The notes under the pieces were generated by a model. That model had not been told where the DNA came from. It did not search any database and was given only the letters and a program-made list of their open reading frames with translations. Below, one piece after another: positions 58,960-64,000 of a stretch of DNA of 64,000 nt (position 1 is the first letter of the stretch; each line of letters begins with the position of its first letter). The stretch is from positions 372,001-436,000 of the forward strand of contig CP060499.1 of NCBI GenBank assembly GCA_024760525.1. Direction: 5' to 3'. The position numbers and the translations under genes were made by a program. Origin of the DNA: Nitrospira sp. GTDB taxonomy: Bacteria; Nitrospirota; Nitrospiria; Nitrospirales; Nitrospiraceae.

Positions 58960-60216
58960 ATGGCAAAAGATCAACCCATCAAGGCTCTCGTAATCGCATT
59001 GGTCGAGGACGCGATGTCGGCGGTCTATTCGATCAACCGACTCACGCCGGAGGCCTTGTGTTTTGTGTTGCCGGAAGCGAGTAAGGCCTTGGTGGAGTCT
59101 GACGTACAACCGAAGATCCAGCAGATGCCGAAACGGTGGGATTGGATTGTGATGGGGGAAACCGCTGAGTTCCCGGCCTCCTATCAGACGCTTGCGCGGA
59201 CGTTGCCTGAACTGCTGCGGACGTGGGAGGTACAGCCTGGTGAGTTGGTGGTGGACTTGACTGGGGCGACACCGGCGATGGCGGGAGCGCTCACTGTGGT
59301 GGCGCTGCCGTGGACTTCTCGGCTGGTCGAACTGAGCCCGGCTCGCGAAGGACTGGATGGCGATCGCATTGAGTTGGGCACGAAGACCCTCGTCTGGACG
59401 CAGAGTAATCCGTGGGATGAGCACGCGACGGTCTCACGACGTGAAGGATGTGAGCTATTCAACCGGGGACTCTTCCACGCTGCCGCCAAGTTCTTTCATG
59501 ATGTGGAACTGCGGGTCAGTGGTGGGCAGAAGCCGCTGTATCGAGCGTTGACGGATTTAGCTGACGGCTATGAATTGTGGGAGCGGTTTCACTATCGTCA
59601 GGCTTGGGACAAATTGAAAACTGCGACGAAGGCTTTAGAAATGGCTTCACTCTGGGGGGGGCCGCCTGGCTTGAAGTCGGTCGTGCCTCCCATCAAGGCT
59701 AATGCCGGCTTCCTTGAAAAGATCGTCCTCGATTCCGCTGAGGTCAAAGAATTCGTGCCGTTGGATCTCTTGGCGCATGCAGGCAGAAGGCTCCTTGCCG
59801 GACGCGATCCCGAAGCGGCCATGGTCGCACTCGTCCGTGCTCTGGAGGCATTTGCCCAGGTCCGACTCCACAAAGCGCACAAGATGAAGAGCTGGGATGT
59901 GTCGCCCGAGCAACTCCCGCAGGCGCTTCAGGAAATGTGTCGCACCTGTTATCTCGAAGACATCGACGGCAAGTACAAGCTGCCGCTGCAGGCACAGTTT
60001 CGTGTGCTGGCCGGGTTGGGTGATCAACTGGGACAAACCTTCCTCAGGGAATGGCAGAAGATGAAACCCCTGCTTGATGCAGCGAACCATGCCGTGTTGG
60101 GTCATGGCTTCGAGCCCATCAAATCGGAACGAGTGCAGCAGTTGTACGATGTGATCGTCCGACTCACCGGGGTTGCAGAGTCGTCGTTACCGAAGTTTCC
60201 GGTCCTGAGTCTTTAA
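58960..60216 (+). CDS. CARF-domain protein of the TIGR02710/Cas02710 type
   Basis: 418 residues from ATG 58960. Residues about 8-150 form a CARF-type Rossmann fold with the family signature GELVVDLTGATPAMAGALTVVALP. The remainder is all-helical (6H/HEPN-like), resembling the TIGR02710 family of CRISPR-associated ring-nucleotide-responsive proteins. An R-x4-H is present (R302-H307), but the C-terminal motif usually written RNxSxLAHG reads A-N-H-A-V-L-G-H-G (residues 375-383), so a catalytic Arg may be lost. No cas genes or CRISPR array lie in the window. It is divergent from gmhA, with a leaderless-type promoter. Confidence 0.83.
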   Translation: MAKDQPIKALVIALVEDAMSAVYSINRLTPEALCFVLPEASKALVESDVQPKIQQMPKRWDWIVMGETAEFPASYQTLARTLPELLRTWEVQPGELVVDLTGATPAMAGALTVVALPWTSRLVELSPAREGLDGDRIELGTKTLVWTQSNPWDEHATVSRREGCELFNRGLFHAAAKFFHDVELRVSGGQKPLYRALTDLADGYELWERFHYRQAWDKLKTATKALEMASLWGGPPGLKSVVPPIKANAGFLEKIVLDSAEVKEFVPLDLLAHAGRRLLAGRDPEAAMVALVRALEAFAQVRLHKAHKMKSWDVSPEQLPQALQEMCRTCYLEDIDGKYKLPLQAQFRVLAGLGDQLGQTFLREWQKMKPLLDAANHAVLGHGFEPIKSERVQQLYDVIVRLTGVAESSLPKFPVLSL

Positions 60217-60280
60217 AAGCTTCATAGGTTGTCCATCCCTATTGGCCCAATTGGCAATCAGCTCTCGGCCATCTGCTCCC

Positions 60281-60694
60281 ATGGAGATTAAGATCTACTA
60301 CGAAGACACCGACTGCGGCGGGGTGGTCTATTACGCGAATTATCTGAAATATTTTGAGCGCGCCCGTACCGAGTATCTTGAAGCGCGAGGGTATTCGGTT
60401 GCGGCATTGATGAAACAGAGCATTCTCTTCGTGGTGGTGCACGCCGAAGTGGCGTATTGCTCGCCGGGTCGATACGGAGAAACGTTGGTCGTCGAAACGG
60501 AAGTGGGCGATGTGACCCGGGCTGCGTTGACCTTTTCGCATGTCGTGTGTGAGAAGGCGAGCGGCCGCGTGGTTGTGAAAGGCTCGGCCCGGTTGGCGGC
60601 GACGGACGGGAACGGAAAAATCAAACGTCTGGACAGAACCATGGTCGCTGCGCTTCAGTCGGCGATCCATCCTTCATCCACGGCCAGATCCTAA
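60281..60694 (+). CDS. ybgC: YbgC-type acyl-CoA thioesterase
   Basis: 137 residues from ATG 60281. A hot-dog-fold thioesterase with the catalytic-Asp motif YEDTDCGGVVYYANYLKYFERARTEYL, typical of the YbgC/FadM (Tol-Pal-associated) family. VVVHAEVAYCSPGRYGETLVVET follows. No Tol-Pal genes are adjacent here. The upstream RBS is weak. Confidence 0.92.
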   Translation: MEIKIYYEDTDCGGVVYYANYLKYFERARTEYLEARGYSVAALMKQSILFVVVHAEVAYCSPGRYGETLVVETEVGDVTRAALTFSHVVCEKASGRVVVKGSARLAATDGNGKIKRLDRTMVAALQSAIHPSSTARS

Positions 60695-60832
60695 CGCGAA
60701 AACAGCGCGTGGAACTCCCGCATTCGGCAAGTGCCGCCGCCGATCGCGTATCCACAACAACGCCTCGTAGCTTTGTGCCTTGACTTGAAACTACCTACTA
60801 CGTACATTCGAAAAAAAGAAAGGAGTCGTGTA

Positions 60833-61432
60833 ATGAGTCACCAGACAACTATTCCCGGTTACACGTACGGCACCCCCGCGGTTGCAACGTCCCCTGTGAC
60901 AGTTGCCGATTTCGAGTTGATGAAAAAGAGCGCCTTGTTCGGCGACGAGGATGTGAAGTATTTGCGTCTGTCGCTCGACGTGGTAAAGGATCAAGTCGAG
61001 GCGATCCTCGACGTCTGGTATGGGTTCGTCGGATCCCAGCCCCATCTGCTCAAGTCCTTCTTGGGCAAGGGCGACGGCAAGCCGCTCGGTGATTATCTAG
61101 GCGGCGTGCGCAAGCGGTTCGGCCAATGGATTCTCGACACGGCCCGTGCGGAATACGACCAGAAATGGCTCGATTATCAGCACGAGATCGGCTTGCGGCA
61201 TCATCGCACCAAGAAGAACCGTACGGACAATGCGGCCGCATCGGCTGAAGTCGTCCCGTTTCGCGATCTCTTCGCGCTCATCTTTCCGGTGACCTTTACG
61301 CTCAAACCGTTTCTTGCCAAGAAAGGTCACTCCGCTGAGGACGTTGAGAAGATGTATGCTGCATGGGTGAAATCCTGCCTGCTTCAGGTGACGCTGTGGA
61401 GCCATCCCTACGTGAAAGCCGGAGATTTCTAA
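60833..61432 (+). CDS. Protoglobin
   Basis: 199 residues from ATG 60833 (AAAGGAG upstream). A single-domain protoglobin of the globin-coupled-sensor lineage, without an output domain. The family motif DEDVKYLRLSLDVVKDQVEAILDVWYGFVGS is followed by the proximal heme His region (WLDYQHEIGLRHHR) and the characteristic PVTFTLKPFLAKKG and WVKSCLLQVTLWSHPYVKAG ending. It binds O2, CO or NO at heme; in a nitrite oxidiser NO handling is plausible but unproven. A CCTCACCG/CGGTGAGG hairpin follows at 61466-61491. Confidence 0.92.
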   Translation: MSHQTTIPGYTYGTPAVATSPVTVADFELMKKSALFGDEDVKYLRLSLDVVKDQVEAILDVWYGFVGSQPHLLKSFLGKGDGKPLGDYLGGVRKRFGQWILDTARAEYDQKWLDYQHEIGLRHHRTKKNRTDNAAASAEVVPFRDLFALIFPVTFTLKPFLAKKGHSAEDVEKMYAAWVKSCLLQVTLWSHPYVKAGDF

Positions 61433-61776
61433 CGAAACACAGGTAGAGTCCGGGGATATTCTGGTCCTCACCGGAGCGGACTTCGGTGAGGTTCATGATG
61501 TTCCCGGCTCATCCATCGCAGTTCGCGTGCGAGTCGATCCCGCTCAATCCCAGACTTGAGGCCCTCAGCATCCCTCCTGAGCTTCATCACGGAGTTTGCC
61601 CGGATGGGGGGAGCTCATGCCGCAGACGTCAGACTATGCCGGTGCTACGAAATTGAGGATGACCGTTTGCTGCCTCGCGCCTAGCAGATAGATCGGCGCG
61701 GATCATGGATGATGGGTACTCTAGAGCGTGGCGATCAGGTCACCCGACAGGGCCGTGTGAAGTCTCCTCTGTCGCG
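61433..61776. other. Intergenic region with one hairpin
   Basis: CCTCACCG (61466-61473) pairs with CGGTGAGG (61484-61491) and is followed by TTCATGATGTT, a weak terminator for the protoglobin gene. The remaining 280 bp contain no recognised gene, promoter or repeat. Confidence 0.55.
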
Positions 61777-63228
61777 TCAACGATTCACCACACGTTGAGT
61801 GACTCCCTTGTGGTGGCGGGAAGCCACTCGGGATTTCTTGCCGACGTGTTTGTCTTTCTCGCCCGACAAGATACTGGGTTCTGACCACTGAGTGACGATG
61901 ATCTCCACCCGTCTGTTTTTACTCCGACCTTTATCGGTATCGTTGGTCGCGATGGGTCTGGTGGCCGCGTATCCGACCGATTTGACTCGATCGGCTTCGA
62001 CCCCGCTGCCGATCAAAGCCTGACCGGCGTGTTCCGCTCGTGCCTGGGAGAGTTCGATATTGTCTCGAAACGTTCTGCGAGGGTCGCTTCGGACGGGCTT
62101 GCTGTCGGTATGTCCGGCCACTTCGATGCTCTGGTAACGGAAATCATGCAAGATCGCCCCGATCCGTTCGAGCAACGAGGTGCCTCCCGGGGTCATCGTC
62201 ACTTCGCCTGAACCGAATAACTCGCCGGTCGCCAACGCCAAGGTCAGTTTATTGCCCCGCTGTCGTAAGCCCACACGACCTTTCTTCAGTTCATCCTGGA
62301 GTGCGCTGCTGAGACTTTCACTGACCTTGATGAGATCACTTCCTATGGCTTTCGCATCCTCCGGACGAACTGGGTGGGGATCTTGAGCAGGGGCCGCGTC
62401 GCCTTGCTTCGCAGAATTACGCTCCATCTCTGCGAGCAATTGCTTCGCCTGCGCGAGTTCTGCATTTCTCGCCGTGAGCTGTGGGTCAAGGTCAGCCAGC
62501 TTTTGCGTGACTTGACTGAGGTTGTCCTTGACCCGTGCCAGATCCTGCTCTTTTCCTGCAAGTTGTTGTTCTAACTCAACCACTCTGTTCTTGGCTTGCG
62601 TGAACTCTTCCGTCTGTGCGGACATATCCCCGTTGAGTGTGGAATTGTCGTCGGAAGTTGATCGTGGGACTGTGGTCTCTCTCTTTTCTGCATCGAGCTG
62701 ACGCTCGAGTTCGCCGATTCGGCGTTTTGCATTCTCGAGACTGCTGACCGCAAGTTGTCGCTCGAGATCGTCGATGCGTTGTTTCGCTTGCTGCAGGTCG
62801 CTTTTCGTCATGCTCAGCTCTTGGGACGGCTGCTTGTGCGAATCTTCTCGGTCACGCAGTGCTTTGATCTCCTGCTCTTTTTGGGCAAGCTGTGTCTCCA
62901 AAACACCGGCGCGTTGTTTTTCGACATTCAGGAGATCATTGGTCGCTCCTGCCTTCTCCCGCAGTAGAGACAGTTCTTTCTCTTTCGCTGAGAGCTGTTG
63001 CTGAAGCTTGTCCAACGACGGCTCCTTCTCTGCTTGGCCTTTCGAGGTTTGGGGCGGGAACGAATACTTATTCTGGGGGAAATGGTCGTCGTGGACCTTG
63101 TAGAGAGGCGTTGCGATCAGACTCCATGTCGAGGTGCCACTTGTCGCCTGAAAGCCGGCTGCGATGCTCGGAACGTGTCCGTTGATCGGCGTGAAGGTCG
63201 ATGCCAGGGCCAACGCAAGTAACTTCAT
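61777..63228 (-). CDS. Coiled-coil OmpA/MotB-domain peptidoglycan-binding protein
   Basis: 483 residues. An N-terminal hydrophobic signal is followed by a long Gln/Glu/Lys/Ala heptad region (about 75-290) with repeated AKxxxxELEQQL-type units, then a C-terminal OmpA-like domain (about 345-455): SIEVAGHTDSKPVR, NIELSQARAEHAGQALIGSGVEADRVKSVGYAATRPIA, KGRSKNRRVEIIV, all peptidoglycan-contact motifs intact. It is probably an envelope tether. The basic C-terminal tail (KKSRVASRHHKGVTQR) is unusual. Confidence 0.9.
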   Translation of the reverse strand: MKLLALALASTFTPINGHVPSIAAGFQATSGTSTWSLIATPLYKVHDDHFPQNKYSFPPQTSKGQAEKEPSLDKLQQQLSAKEKELSLLREKAGATNDLLNVEKQRAGVLETQLAQKEQEIKALRDREDSHKQPSQELSMTKSDLQQAKQRIDDLERQLAVSSLENAKRRIGELERQLDAEKRETTVPRSTSDDNSTLNGDMSAQTEEFTQAKNRVVELEQQLAGKEQDLARVKDNLSQVTQKLADLDPQLTARNAELAQAKQLLAEMERNSAKQGDAAPAQDPHPVRPEDAKAIGSDLIKVSESLSSALQDELKKGRVGLRQRGNKLTLALATGELFGSGEVTMTPGGTSLLERIGAILHDFRYQSIEVAGHTDSKPVRSDPRRTFRDNIELSQARAEHAGQALIGSGVEADRVKSVGYAATRPIATNDTDKGRSKNRRVEIIVTQWSEPSILSGEKDKHVGKKSRVASRHHKGVTQRVVNR

Positions 63229-63553
63229 GGCTGTATCTCACTTCCTTGGATAATAACGTACAGTGATCGCAAGATAGAGTGGGAGGATCTCCGTCGGATC
63301 TCAGGGCTCCAGAACGCTATTCAGGAGAAATCCGCACTGCAACAACCGTTGAAGAGTCAGAGTTCTACCATGAAAAACGTCGATGCGCCTCTTCATCAGT
63401 GAGACAGCGAACGAAAACATTCGCCCTATCCTATTCCCTTCCAGAATCACTTTTCAATCAAGGTCTTCGCGCGTTCCGGGAGCGCGTCATTTCGGCTTTG
63501 TTCGGTTTAATCAAGCGGGATAACGGTGGGCAACGGTCGGCGTTTGGTCCGTA
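63229..63553. other. Intergenic region, nothing recognised
   Basis: 325 bp between two minus-strand genes. No gene, terminator or repeat was recognised. It presumably carries the promoter of the OmpA-domain gene, but no hexamers stand out. Confidence 0.5.
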
Positions 63554-63877
63554 TCACTCAACAGGGTAGAAAGGATCCTTGCCAAAAATCCGCTTGTCCC
63601 GTTCAATTCCACTTGCCGAACATTTATAGCCTTCATGATTCAAAATTGGGAAGAAAAAGGAGACCCAATTGGTGTGTACTTCCACATCCTCGGGATTCAA
63701 CCGCAGGTTCCTCTGGCGCGCTTCCAGTTTCAGATTGAGCAAACAGCCATCCTGTGAGTACCCGGTTGCGGTGATCCTTGCGGATGGATCTCCTACCGGT
63801 TGCTTCGTCTGTGACGCGCAGGCGACGAGGAATAGCGATGAGACAATGCCAAGTGCCATAAGACGAAATGTTTTCAC
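63554..63877 (-). CDS. Small lipoprotein of unknown function
   Basis: 107 residues from a GTG start behind GAGGT. The signal peptide ends in the lipobox LVAC (cysteine near residue 20). The mature part has two Cys (GC at about 44 and KC near 85), possibly a disulfide, and a VSFFFPI hydrophobic patch. No family recognised. Confidence 0.75.
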   Translation of the reverse strand: MKTFRLMALGIVSSLFLVACASQTKQPVGDPSARITATGYSQDGCLLNLKLEARQRNLRLNPEDVEVHTNWVSFFFPILNHEGYKCSASGIERDKRIFGKDPFYPVE

Positions 63878-64000
63878 CGTTACCTCAAGCGATCGTTCAT
63901 GTGACTACCGGCTGATGGCTATGATGGACCTCAAGGGGCAAGGTCTGGGGAGATTGGTGGGGTTGGGAGCCTGCCAAACTTTCCCATTTAAAAACAGCTT

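Noticed and set aside
58960..60216. CRISPR array expected near the CARF gene
   Set aside because: I looked for regularly spaced direct repeats on both sides and found none; no cas genes are present.

Overview
The window looks like chromosomal DNA of a Nitrospira-type bacterium (phylum Nitrospirota). This is inferred from moderate-to-high GC, Gram-negative envelope genes (LpxC, GmhA, RfaE2, SurA-like foldases, OmpA-like protein), a compact SdhCAB/FrdCAB set as expected for a reductive-TCA organism, many multidomain sensor kinases, and several protein families I associate with Nitrospira. No rRNA, tRNA, transposase or CRISPR array was found. Most genes look intact and housekeeping. The accessory character is concentrated at about 15.4-25.4 kb, with smaller pockets at 28.2-31.6 kb and 58.9-60.2 kb.

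Layout. 0-10.6 kb: a membrane protein, a BaiN/HI0933-type flavoprotein, an MscK-like channel followed by two tiny tandem CxxC proteins, exonuclease III, then a peroxide-defence group (OxyR with both redox cysteines, Dps, a di-heme cytochrome c peroxidase with a palindromic operator over its -10) and a small MscS channel. 10.6-17.5 kb: an FGE-fold protein, a class III PPK2, a glycerophosphodiesterase, a ParB-domain protein, a pterin dehydratase and a RiPP-type B12/radical SAM enzyme. 17.8-24.9 kb: a DUF4062/degenerate-STAND protein, a MoxR AAA+ ATPase, a 1327-residue membrane protein (CoxE-like N-terminus, vWA-like region, FGE-fold C-terminus) and an Hcp tube protein. I consider this the best candidate for a novel conflict or signalling system.

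25-29 kb: inositol monophosphatase, a HARE-HTH protein with a textbook promoter, LpxC, and a 0.96-kb gene-poor stretch with a possible RNA pseudoknot. 29.1-37.5 kb: a histidine kinase, a decayed receiver/HisKA protein, a REC-GGDEF cyclase, sdhCAB and a PilZ protein. 37.6-46.6 kb: LemA plus two TPM-domain proteins, bactofilin, a BrnTA toxin-antitoxin pair, MurJ, Ogt, Dtd, an Ntn-hydrolase, a VOC protein and MtgA. 46.6-53.2 kb: EngB, then a minus-strand series rfaE2-mfd-foldase-surA. 53.4-64 kb: a PAS-GAF-PAS hybrid kinase carrying an in-frame repeat insertion, the overlapping set gmhA / DHS-like / SprT-like, an orphan CARF protein (TIGR02710-like), a YbgC-type thioesterase, a protoglobin, an OmpA-domain protein and a small lipoprotein.

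Common themes are envelope and LPS biogenesis, oxidative stress, c-di-GMP and two-component signalling, and apparently leaderless promoters at sdhC, murJ and the CARF gene. All family assignments come from reading the translated sequence; no database search was run.
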